From: CAYZUC01 sp964481705
Lineage (GTDB): Bacteria; Bacillota; Clostridia; Lachnospirales; Lachnospiraceae
DNA length: 49,434 nucleotides
Assembly: GCA_964481705.1 (NCBI GenBank)
Contig: CAYZUC010000008.1
Span: 1-49,434, forward strand
Direction: 5' to 3'
Shown here: piece after piece, positions 32,541-40,194 of the stretch
How the letters are laid out: each line of letters starts with the position of its first letter
How positions within the stretch are numbered: the first letter of the stretch is position 1
Translations under genes and position numbers: made by a program
Notes under the pieces: model-generated
Seen by the model: the letters and a program-made list of their open reading frames with translations, nothing else
Told to the model about the DNA's origin: nothing
Database searches by the model: none

Positions 32541-33731
32541 CTACTGTAATCCAAATTCCTTAGCAATTTCTTTGAATTTCGGCAGTGAATGGACGATGGT
32601 CTCATAAGATACACAATAAGCAATACGGACAAATCCCGGACAGGCAAAAGAAGAACCCGGTACAATCAGCACGTTGTACTTCTTTGCTACCTCACAGAAT
32701 TTCTTCTCATCTTCTACCGGAGACTTCACGAATAAGTAAAATGCACCCTGTGGCTTGATGCAGGAGAATCCCAGTTCCTTTAATCCGTTGTATAATGCTT
32801 CACGGTTCCTTCCATAATAAGCAATATCTGTTTTCTCGTTTAAGCATTTTGCTACAACCTTCTGCATCAAAGATGGAGCATTCACATAACCAAGGACACG
32901 CGTTGCAACACCACATGCGCTAAAAACCAGCTCAAAATCCTTAATTTCATTTGGAATAACCAGATATCCAATACGTTCTCCCGGCAACGAAAGGGATTTG
33001 CTATAGGAGTAACCGACGATTGTATTTTTATAGTATTTTGTAAGATAAGGAACTTCATCATCGGTATAAACCAACTCACGATATGGTTCATCTGAAATGA
33101 GATAAATATCGGTACCATACTCTTTCTGTTTCTTTTCCATAATCTCAGAAAGCTTCTTGACCGTGTCCTCCGAATAAATAACTCCGGTTGGATTGTTTGG
33201 AGAGTTCACGATAACTACCTTCGTATTTGCTGTAATCTTCTGCTCAAATTCATCCAAATTGGGCTGGAAGGTCTCCGTATTTGGTGAGATCGTCACCAGC
33301 TTTCCATCGTAATTTGCTGTATAACTACGATATTCACCAAAGAAAGGGGCAAATGCAATTACTTCATCACCGGGATTTAACAATGCCTTGAGGCAAACGT
33401 TCAATCCGCCAGCTGCTCCAACGGTCATAATAATGTTATCCTTGGAAAACTTTGTCTCGAATCGCTGATTCAACGACTGCGCAATTGCTTCACGTACATC
33501 TTCGTATCCCACGTTGCTCATATATCCATGAAGGACTACCGGGTCTTCCTCATCCAGTAATTCCCGAATGGTATCCTTGACAGCAGCCGGGGCGGCCACA
33601 TTGGGATTCCCAAGGCTAAAATCAAATACATTCTCTGCTCCATATATACCTGCCAAACGCTGTCCTTCTTCAAACATCGCACGAATGACGGAACTGTTAT
33701 TCACTAAATCTACCATTTTCTTTGATATCAT
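32541..33731 (-). CDS. Pyridoxal phosphate-dependent class I/II aminotransferase
   Basis: A 396-residue aminotransferase related to aspartate aminotransferase. N-terminal SVIRAMFEEGQRLAG and FDFSLGNPN; then SPNNPTGVIYS, YLISDEPYRELVY, and the PLP Lys in YSYSKSLSLPGERIGYL. The N-terminal part before SVIRAM is unusual for AspC and close to the clostridial subgroup often annotated only as aminotransferase. Two adjacent ATGs exist; the one at 33731 has AGGAG 6 nt upstream. Substrate unresolved. Confidence 0.9.
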   Translation of the reverse strand: MISKKMVDLVNNSSVIRAMFEEGQRLAGIYGAENVFDFSLGNPNVAAPAAVKDTIRELLDEEDPVVLHGYMSNVGYEDVREAIAQSLNQRFETKFSKDNIIMTVGAAGGLNVCLKALLNPGDEVIAFAPFFGEYRSYTANYDGKLVTISPNTETFQPNLDEFEQKITANTKVVIVNSPNNPTGVIYSEDTVKKLSEIMEKKQKEYGTDIYLISDEPYRELVYTDDEVPYLTKYYKNTIVGYSYSKSLSLPGERIGYLVIPNEIKDFELVFSACGVATRVLGYVNAPSLMQKVVAKCLNEKTDIAYYGRNREALYNGLKELGFSCIKPQGAFYLFVKSPVEDEKKFCEVAKKYNVLIVPGSSFACPGFVRIAYCVSYETIVHSLPKFKEIAKEFGLQ

Positions 33732-33818
33732 CATGTACTCCTTTCGCAATTGCCAGTTGCAATTACCAATCATAGTATCAAATTTTTATATAGAATGCAA
33801 TAACAAAGCGTTTCATTC

Positions 33819-33847
33819 TCGACTATCTTAGCATTTCATGTTATAAT
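33819..33847 (+). promoter_or_regulatory. Promoter of the orphan metal ABC ATPase gene
   Basis: -35 TCGACT (33819-33824), 17-bp spacer, perfect -10 TATAAT (33842-33847). Just after it TAATG-N7-CATTA forms a short inverted repeat that could be an operator (weak). Confidence 0.6.
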
Positions 33848-33902
33848 GACCCTTACATTATTTCGAACGTATTTTTCCGGAAATTCAAGGAGGCAGCTTC
33901 CT

Positions 33903-34628
33903 ATGTTAAAATGCAACAACCTAACCTTAAAATATGAAAATACAGTCGTCGTACAGGACTTAACCTTTTCCGTTCACAAGGGGGATTATCTTTGTATCGT
34001 CGGAGAAAACGGTTCTGGAAAATCGACGTTGTTAAAGAGTTTGATAGGACTGAAGAACTACAACACAGGGAATATTGTCCTTGATGAGGGTTTGAAAAAG
34101 AATGAGATTGGCTATCTTCCGCAGCAAAGTACTATTAATCGGGATTTTCCCGCCTCTGTCATGGAAGTTGTTCTTTCCGGTTTCTTAAATACATTGGGCT
34201 TCCGCCCGTTTTACACCGTGCAAATGAAGAAGGAGGCAAAAGAAAACCTCCGCCGACTGGATATGGCTGATGATATGCAGAAATGCTTTAAGGATTTATC
34301 CGGTGGTCAGCAACAGCGTGTGCTCCTCGCAAGAGCCCTCTGTGCAACCAGCGAACTCCTGATTCTGGACGAGCCGATTACCGGACTCGACCCGATCGCT
34401 TCGGGTGAACTTTATGCATTAATTCGCCGTCTAAACCAAGAGGATAACGTTACGATTATCATGGTTTCCCACGATATCCACAGCGCAATCCACAACGCAA
34501 CGCATATTCTCCACCTAATGACAGATTCCTACTTTTTCGGCACCACCGCCGAATACTTAAAAAGCGACGCAGGCAGACTATTCGTCAATCAAGGTCGCTG
34601 TATTCAATGTTCAAAAGCATTACAGTGA
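33903..34628 (+). CDS. znuC: Metal (zinc-type) ABC transporter ATPase, separate from its partners
   Basis: A 241-residue ABC ATPase. Walker A GENGSGKSTLLKS, Q-loop in GYLPQQS, signature LSGGQQQRVLLARAL, Walker B LLILDEPITGLDP and the H-loop in MVSHDIH. The N-terminal strands and the C-terminal tail (HLMTDSYFFGTTAEYLKSDAGR) match ATPases usually encoded next to zinc-type ABC-3 permeases. The matching permease and binding protein are at 9866-11716, about 22 kb away. It is transcribed alone. The stop codon is the first base triplet of a G-rich palindrome repeated at the end of the window. AAGGAGG lies 9 nt upstream of the start. Confidence 0.86.
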   Translation: MLKCNNLTLKYENTVVVQDLTFSVHKGDYLCIVGENGSGKSTLLKSLIGLKNYNTGNIVLDEGLKKNEIGYLPQQSTINRDFPASVMEVVLSGFLNTLGFRPFYTVQMKKEAKENLRRLDMADDMQKCFKDLSGGQQQRVLLARALCATSELLILDEPITGLDPIASGELYALIRRLNQEDNVTIIMVSHDIHSAIHNATHILHLMTDSYFFGTTAEYLKSDAGRLFVNQGRCIQCSKALQ

Positions 34629-34660
34629 AACATGGGGGACGGGGCTTGATGTTTCATTTT
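34626..34660 (+). repeat. G-rich palindromic element, copy 1
   Basis: Starts with the TGA stop of the ABC ATPase gene, then GAAACAT, a G-rich loop (GGGGGACGGGGCTTG), ATGTTTC, and ATTTTT. It can act as a terminator. An almost identical copy, one base different over 30, occurs at 49405-49434. Confidence 0.8.
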
Positions 34661-35190
34661 TAATGATCTTGGTTTAATTTTTCAATCGAAGGGAAGTACT
34701 TTAGTACTGCCTTACCAACGATTTTCTCTCTTTTCAGATAGGTATTCTCCCAGTAACGGGAATCTGCCGAATTGTTTCGGTTATCTCCCATCATAAAATA
34801 AGAGCCCTCGGGAATCTTATAGGGTCCAAAGCTTCCCTCTGTTACAACCTTAAGATATGGCTCATTTAAGGGTTCTCCATTGATATAAACAAAACCGTCA
34901 TGAACCTCCAAAGTCTCTCCCGGCATACCAATAATACGCTTAATAAAAAGCTTCTTCTCATTGTCCGGAAACTTGAACATTACAATATCACCGCGCTCTG
35001 GCTCCTGAAACATAAAAGAAAGGCGAAATCCAATGACGCGGTCTCCTGTCATGATGGTCGTCTCCATCGAAGAACTTGGTACTGTTGCATTTACAATTAT
35101 ACAGTAATTGATAAAAAAGGAAAAAAGAATGGCGGCCAAAATCACTCCAATCCATTCCATAATCTCCTTCATTGCTTTTTTCTTTGTCAT
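34660..35190 (-). CDS. lepB: Signal peptidase I
   Basis: A 176-residue membrane Ser-Lys protease cleaving signal peptides. One N-terminal helix (about 12-30), then the catalytic Ser in VPSSSMETTIMTGDRVI and the catalytic Lys in LFIKRIIGMPGE, followed by the MMGDNRNNSADSRYW block. Short Gram-positive form. The SD AGGAG is somewhat distant from the ATG. It lies 15 bp downstream of the small IDPG-type gene, with which it may be cotranscribed. Confidence 0.95.
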   Translation of the reverse strand: MTKKKAMKEIMEWIGVILAAILFSFFINYCIIVNATVPSSSMETTIMTGDRVIGFRLSFMFQEPERGDIVMFKFPDNEKKLFIKRIIGMPGETLEVHDGFVYINGEPLNEPYLKVVTEGSFGPYKIPEGSYFMMGDNRNNSADSRYWENTYLKREKIVGKAVLKYFPSIEKLNQDH

Positions 35191-35205
35191 ATAATTTAGA
35201 CGCTC

Positions 35206-35463
35206 CTAGATTTCGTCGTTGATATCTTCAACTTCTACAGTCTCTCTGGTATCTTCCTCTTTGTCTTTTCCACGTACCTTTCTTTTGAGACGATTCCAGT
35301 AAACACCAAGAATAGCACCGCCTCCAATAAATACTCCTGCAATAATCTGAACAAGATATGTCATTGCACCTGGGTCAATATATGCAAATGCGTACGTAGA
35401 AAATAACATCATTCCACAAACAGAAAAGTAAGTGAAACCTAATACCTTTTGTAATTTTGTCAT
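35206..35463 (-). CDS. Small membrane protein with IDPG motif
   Basis: An 85-residue protein with two transmembrane helices (about 10-28 and 37-54), the conserved segment AFAYIDPGAMTYLVQIIAG between them and a charged C-terminus (RKVRGKDKEEDTRETVEV). The IDPG-x-x-Y-L-x-Q segment recurs in small proteins near cell-surface polysaccharide and sulfatase-type genes. Its function is unknown. AAGGAG 6 nt before the ATG at 35463 makes the start clear; the reading frame extends further upstream without a ribosome site. Located between lepB and the first sulfatase-fold gene, same strand. Confidence 0.75.
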   Translation of the reverse strand: MTKLQKVLGFTYFSVCGMMLFSTYAFAYIDPGAMTYLVQIIAGVFIGGGAILGVYWNRLKRKVRGKDKEEDTRETVEVEDINDEI

Positions 35464-35594
35464 AGCTTTCTCCTTCTCACGTCTTAAGCGACGCATGATA
35501 AACCTGTATAGAGTACTTTGTTGCTTCGCAACATCTGTACTATTATATAAGATAATGATTTCATTTTCAACTGTCAAAAAAATTCCTTATATGA

Positions 35595-37289
35595 TCAGTC
35601 ATTCTTATAGAAAGAATACTTCATCTCATATGTCTTTCCACTTTCCACCCAATTCTTGGTATCCCTGGCATCTCCCTTAATGATGTACTCCTTTACCGTC
35701 TTAAACTCCGGATTCAGAGTCTCGAGCTTTTCAAACTTTACCCTCTCTCTCGGATAATCCTCCGCGATATCAAAAATAGAAGTTCCTGCTTCTTTGTTTT
35801 CTAATTGAATATCTTTCAGAATCGTCGCCGGCAAATCACTATCCATCACCGGTGCTTCCGAGGTCTTCATCTCACCAGTATATTGTCCAGACGGCTTCAC
35901 AAACAGAATCGGGCACTCACCGAGTCCGATATCTCCATGGTCTGCAGTCACAATAATCGTTGCATCGCGATAAATATCTTCCACCTTCATTCTGGCAAAA
36001 TACTGATCCAATATATGAAAGCATCCTTCAATCTGCTGCGTACGGTCTGTGCCACTATCGACGTACTGGGCCTGCGCATTCAATACATAAGGAGTATGTG
36101 CCCCTTGCAAATGATACATACGAAAGCAATCTTGATTTCCCTGCAAGGTAATCCCCTTCTGGCTTAAATCCGAGCTAAAATAGGAATCAGATATATTATA
36201 GGGTGTATACATACCATTTGCACTTGCCCAGGTATTAATATCTGAGGTATAGAACCAGAACAAAGCCTTCATTGCAATCGGTGAATCACGATACATTACA
36301 AGATTCAGCATACCTCGAAGCATTCCTTTATAAGAAATCTCACGCTCACCACTGACATGATTGGCAATTACCTTACTGCTTGTCTTACACATACTCAGTT
36401 CTTCTGTGAATATCCTGGTGTCAAAATTATTATCCTTTAACGTATTTAATAATGGTCCATTCGTATATGCCTCTTCCTTATATACCGTCGGTTCCTTGTC
36501 AAAGTAATACTTTTCCCCTGTCAGCATATAGACAATGGACGGATACGTGTTGCCATACGTCGCAATATAATTGGGATAGTATGTGAATCCCTCCAACTGT
36601 TGAAACAAATCCGGATCCTGAGTCACGACATCGTCCAGAAAAGAATTATCAAAATTGTCCAACACAAATACTATCACATTTTTCTTCGCCGATAACTCAA
36701 ACATACGGTCTGTCGATAGATATCCAGATACTGCCTTTTCATGAAAATCAGTCGTTAAAACAAGAGTAATCAACGCCACCACGTGAATTGCAATCACAAA
36801 TGCAGAACCCCAGGACACCACTTTTTTCCACAGGGATTTTTTCAAATAACGTATGAAAAATACACTGATGATAATGAAAAACCAAATCAAAATCTCTGCA
36901 AACGCCTGCCTTTTGTGATTCTGCCATGCAACCGCATCTCCATTTAACGTACCAAACTGTGTATTCAAAAAGGTCCCTTGAATGTACAAACAGATTGTCG
37001 CCGCAAAGCAGGACGAAATCATAAAATCATACAGCGCTCCCGGAAGCAGCGCCAAAATCAGACTTGTTACAATACAATAGACAGCAGCCACGACAGCCAG
37101 GCATTTCCACAGAGTAAAGAAAGAAAAAACCAAATCGTGGATATTTACAACATACAATTCGATAGGGTCAAAAAAGAGAACGACGAAAGAAAAAAGAAAC
37201 TGTACAATCAGTGCCACTCTCCATCTTTGCAGAAAGCTTCTGTCGTCTGCTATCAAGTCATATAATCTCTGTCTTACGCTCTTTTCCAT
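35595..37289 (-). CDS. Membrane sulfatase-fold phosphotransferase-like protein (LtaS/EptA-type)
   Basis: A 564-residue membrane protein. About five transmembrane helices (20-175) precede an extracellular alkaline phosphatase-superfamily domain (about 200-500). Seen: FVLDNFDN (metal Asp, Asp211), TYPSIVYMLTG (Thr248 where sulfatases have the Cys of CxPSR, as in LtaS and phosphoethanolamine transferases), MYHLQGAHTPY and TADHGD (about 448-453). So the chemistry is likely transfer of a phospho- or phosphono-group onto or from a lipid-linked polymer, not sulfate hydrolysis. A paralogue is transcribed divergently. SD AAGGG 6 nt before ATG 37289. Confidence 0.8.
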   Translation of the reverse strand: MEKSVRQRLYDLIADDRSFLQRWRVALIVQFLFSFVVLFFDPIELYVVNIHDLVFSFFTLWKCLAVVAAVYCIVTSLILALLPGALYDFMISSCFAATICLYIQGTFLNTQFGTLNGDAVAWQNHKRQAFAEILIWFFIIISVFFIRYLKKSLWKKVVSWGSAFVIAIHVVALITLVLTTDFHEKAVSGYLSTDRMFELSAKKNVIVFVLDNFDNSFLDDVVTQDPDLFQQLEGFTYYPNYIATYGNTYPSIVYMLTGEKYYFDKEPTVYKEEAYTNGPLLNTLKDNNFDTRIFTEELSMCKTSSKVIANHVSGEREISYKGMLRGMLNLVMYRDSPIAMKALFWFYTSDINTWASANGMYTPYNISDSYFSSDLSQKGITLQGNQDCFRMYHLQGAHTPYVLNAQAQYVDSGTDRTQQIEGCFHILDQYFARMKVEDIYRDATIIVTADHGDIGLGECPILFVKPSGQYTGEMKTSEAPVMDSDLPATILKDIQLENKEAGTSIFDIAEDYPRERVKFEKLETLNPEFKTVKEYIIKGDARDTKNWVESGKTYEMKYSFYKND

Positions 37290-37371
37290 GCTCAACCCTT
37301 CGTTTCTTAATATTCTCTTAATTTTATCTTATTCGTTCCCTTTTTGCAACAAAAAGAATACGGATTCACTA

Positions 37372-37400
37372 TGGTCAATGGAACGTCAATTTGGTATAAT
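37372..37400 (+). promoter_or_regulatory. Promoter of the 887-aa sulfatase-fold gene
   Basis: -35 TGGTCA (37372-37377), 17-bp spacer, perfect -10 TATAAT (37395-37400), about 45 bp before the start. Confidence 0.5.
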
Positions 37401-37444
37401 GTGATTCATAGCTTTTTGACGTCCCACAATAGAAAGAAGATACC

Positions 37445-40108
37445 ATGACAAACACACGAAAGATACTTAATTCCATCATTCTCTTATTTTTCTTAGCAAC
37501 TCTGGAAATATTTATATCCCCAATCATAGACTGGTCTACGGCTGAGCAGTTCGGTTTTATGGATTTTCTCCTATTTAACTCCCACTGGCTCCCCATCGTG
37601 CTGCTTTCATTTATTACCGGTCTGTTCTGGAAAGAGAACACCTTGGATTTTAAATGTTTTTATAATAAACTGCTTCCATTTGTATGCCTGTTTTTTGTTA
37701 GTCAATTTTTACTCTTTGTTCCGGGACATTTTCTAACAAAGAGTGTAAACTGCCTGTCTTTTTTGCGTGCCTTTTCTACTAATTATTTGCTTGTTCTCTT
37801 TGTAACCCTAAGTATGTTACTGTACCTATGCAATCTTCTTGTCACAAGAATTGGAAAGAAAGGTCTTTTTCTTGTCCTACTCGTGATTGGTTTACTTACA
37901 GGTTTTCTCCCGGCAGTCGATTATGTGCCCAACATCAGCCGCACCCTAGTGAGCTTGCCCCTGGTATGCTTTGTATACTACCGTAAGGAATCCACAAACA
38001 CGAAAAAGAAAGGGGTTCTATGTATCCTTGCAGCATTGATTCTGGAGGGAATCCTTTTTCTGGTAAAATCCAGACTCATACCTCTTATGTCCGTACTTCT
38101 CGGCGGAGATGGAGCATACGGCAGTCTTGTCCATGGGGCGTTATCCGGTATCCCCATCCGCATGCTATGGTATGCAATGTCCTTTATCCTAATTGCTCTG
38201 CTGTTCTATATCATTCCGGATAAGGAACTCTGGATTTTTACCAAGAATGCAGATGTAATCCCAATTTCTTACCTTTTTGTTGGCATCTTCAGTGCCGTCT
38301 TTATTTCCTATTACTCCGGTAATTACAAGAATATCTCCGTCTTGTATGGGAATCCTGGAATCCTTCTTTTTACATTGATCATACTTATACTCTTATGGAA
38401 CCCGCTCATCAGTCGTTTATTTCGTTTGCTTTCCCATTTGGTACGCAAGAAGCTGTCATGCTGTCTTTGCTACAGCAAAATCAAACAATACTCTACCGAT
38501 GCCTATTCCATATCCTCCAAAGGAAAGCTTCTTTTATCCGCCGCGGTCTGCCTGTTTGCCGTTTTTACGCACCTCATTTTTTCTCCCTATGAGCTTTTTA
38601 TTGGAGCGGCAAATGACATTGAATTTTCCTTTTCTGACTTTTGGTGGCCGGCTCTTCTGTTCGGCTTTTTGGTATGGTGCATTCTGATGCTCCTTTGTGT
38701 CCTGACGAGGGGAAACGTCTCCAAAATCATTATTTCTATTATATTCTCTATTACCTTAGCCGGTTATATGCAGGGTAATTTCATGAACATCGGTCTTGGA
38801 GAGCTTCGAGGACTTGAGATTGAATGGTCCCGGTTCTATCCGCAAATGTTCTGGAATGCTATTACATGGCTTACTTTTTGTGTCTTGCCTATCCTGCTTC
38901 TCTTTTTCCACGAAAGGACCTGGGAGTCCCTGCTCAAATGGGGCAGTCTCTTAGTCTTTGCTATGCAGTTGACCGCGCTGGCAACTCTTCTCCTTACCTA
39001 TCATGATACACACAAAAGTGATTACTATCTTTCAACAGAAAAGGAATTCCAGGTATCCGGCGAGAACAATACAATCGTATTTATTTTGGATGCATTTGAT
39101 ACAAAGTATCTCGATTACTTAACAGACTATAAACCAGACTATTTTGACTCCTTCGATGGCTTTACTTTTTATCCAAATTGTACGAGCCTGTTTCAGCATA
39201 CGTTTCCATCAGAGACGTATATGCTGTCCGGAACGCCGTTTGATTACGATTGTCTGCAGGACGAATTCTTCCCTAAGGCCTGGGCAGGTAATACACCCTT
39301 AAAGCAATTAAAAAAGGACGGTTACCAAGTTCGATTGTATGTTGATATGAATACCTTGATAGGCGATCGTAAGCAACTGATTGGTTCTGTAGATAACCTC
39401 TCCACGAGCAAACGTCATATTCCATATGGAAGGCTTCTGGGTCAGATGTACAAGCTTACAGCCTATCGTAACATGCCACATTGCTTAAAGCCTGCATTCT
39501 GGCTGTATACTGAGGACATAAATGCCGTTGATCAAGATGGTTATGCGATTTTGGATGATGTTTTCTTTGAACAATTAACAACACAGAAATTGTCCTTCAG
39601 TGACGAAGATAAGTCCTTTATCCTATATCATCTGAATGGTACACACGGACCTTATAAGCTGGATATTGACGGAACAAGACTGACCCGTCAGGAAAATACG
39701 CCTTGTAAGCAAGCCATTGCATGTATGAATATTGTTGTAGAGTACATGGAGCAGTTAAAGGCACTGGGTGTCTATGATAGCTCGACCATTTTTATCACTG
39801 CTGACCATGGTGACTCAGATATCTTTATTGGAGAAACTAAGAATCCGATTTTCTTTGCCAAGCTTCCCGGTCAGACGGGCTCTATGATTACCAGCGACCG
39901 CCCGACGATAACCACCGATTTCTGGCCTACTATATTAGGCGAACACTACGCGGGAGGATTCTGCCAGGAATTAGGACTGGATAAGACAGACAGAGCAAGA
40001 AAACGTTACATACGTGAAGGTATCACTACACAGGATGGGGGCTATCTGACCTATGAGATTGGTGAGGATGCACAGAACTTTGATGATTGGAAACCATTAG
40101 ACGACTGA
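37445..40108 (+). CDS. Large membrane protein: acyltransferase-3-like domain plus sulfatase-fold domain
   Basis: An 887-residue protein with two parts. The N-terminal part (about 1-335) has ten or so transmembrane helices in a pattern like acyltransferase-3 proteins, though the classical N-terminal Arg/His helix is not evident, so this match is tentative. The C-terminal part (about 360-885) has four more helices, then a sulfatase-fold domain homologous to the divergent neighbour: VFILDAFDTKYLD (Asp549), HTFPSETYMLSG (Thr586 nucleophile), YHLNGTHGPY and TADHGD (785-790). Probable function: modification of a lipid-linked surface polymer. It starts with a moderate AGAAG ribosome site. Confidence 0.78.
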   Translation: MTNTRKILNSIILLFFLATLEIFISPIIDWSTAEQFGFMDFLLFNSHWLPIVLLSFITGLFWKENTLDFKCFYNKLLPFVCLFFVSQFLLFVPGHFLTKSVNCLSFLRAFSTNYLLVLFVTLSMLLYLCNLLVTRIGKKGLFLVLLVIGLLTGFLPAVDYVPNISRTLVSLPLVCFVYYRKESTNTKKKGVLCILAALILEGILFLVKSRLIPLMSVLLGGDGAYGSLVHGALSGIPIRMLWYAMSFILIALLFYIIPDKELWIFTKNADVIPISYLFVGIFSAVFISYYSGNYKNISVLYGNPGILLFTLIILILLWNPLISRLFRLLSHLVRKKLSCCLCYSKIKQYSTDAYSISSKGKLLLSAAVCLFAVFTHLIFSPYELFIGAANDIEFSFSDFWWPALLFGFLVWCILMLLCVLTRGNVSKIIISIIFSITLAGYMQGNFMNIGLGELRGLEIEWSRFYPQMFWNAITWLTFCVLPILLLFFHERTWESLLKWGSLLVFAMQLTALATLLLTYHDTHKSDYYLSTEKEFQVSGENNTIVFILDAFDTKYLDYLTDYKPDYFDSFDGFTFYPNCTSLFQHTFPSETYMLSGTPFDYDCLQDEFFPKAWAGNTPLKQLKKDGYQVRLYVDMNTLIGDRKQLIGSVDNLSTSKRHIPYGRLLGQMYKLTAYRNMPHCLKPAFWLYTEDINAVDQDGYAILDDVFFEQLTTQKLSFSDEDKSFILYHLNGTHGPYKLDIDGTRLTRQENTPCKQAIACMNIVVEYMEQLKALGVYDSSTIFITADHGDSDIFIGETKNPIFFAKLPGQTGSMITSDRPTITTDFWPTILGEHYAGGFCQELGLDKTDRARKRYIREGITTQDGGYLTYEIGEDAQNFDDWKPLDD

Positions 40109-40118
40109 TACGGTACTA

Positions 40119-40147
40119 TTGTCGTATTTACTCAATTATGATATAAT
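40119..40147 (+). promoter_or_regulatory. Promoter of the YidC-transferase/PEP mutase/transaminase operon
   Basis: -35 TTGTCG (40119-40124), 17-bp spacer, perfect -10 TATAAT (40142-40147). This would drive the three-gene plus-strand operon from 40195 to 44811. Confidence 0.6.
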
Positions 40148-40194
40148 TTTCGTTTGATGAAGAAATCTAAGTTTGTAAAGAATGGAGAAATACA

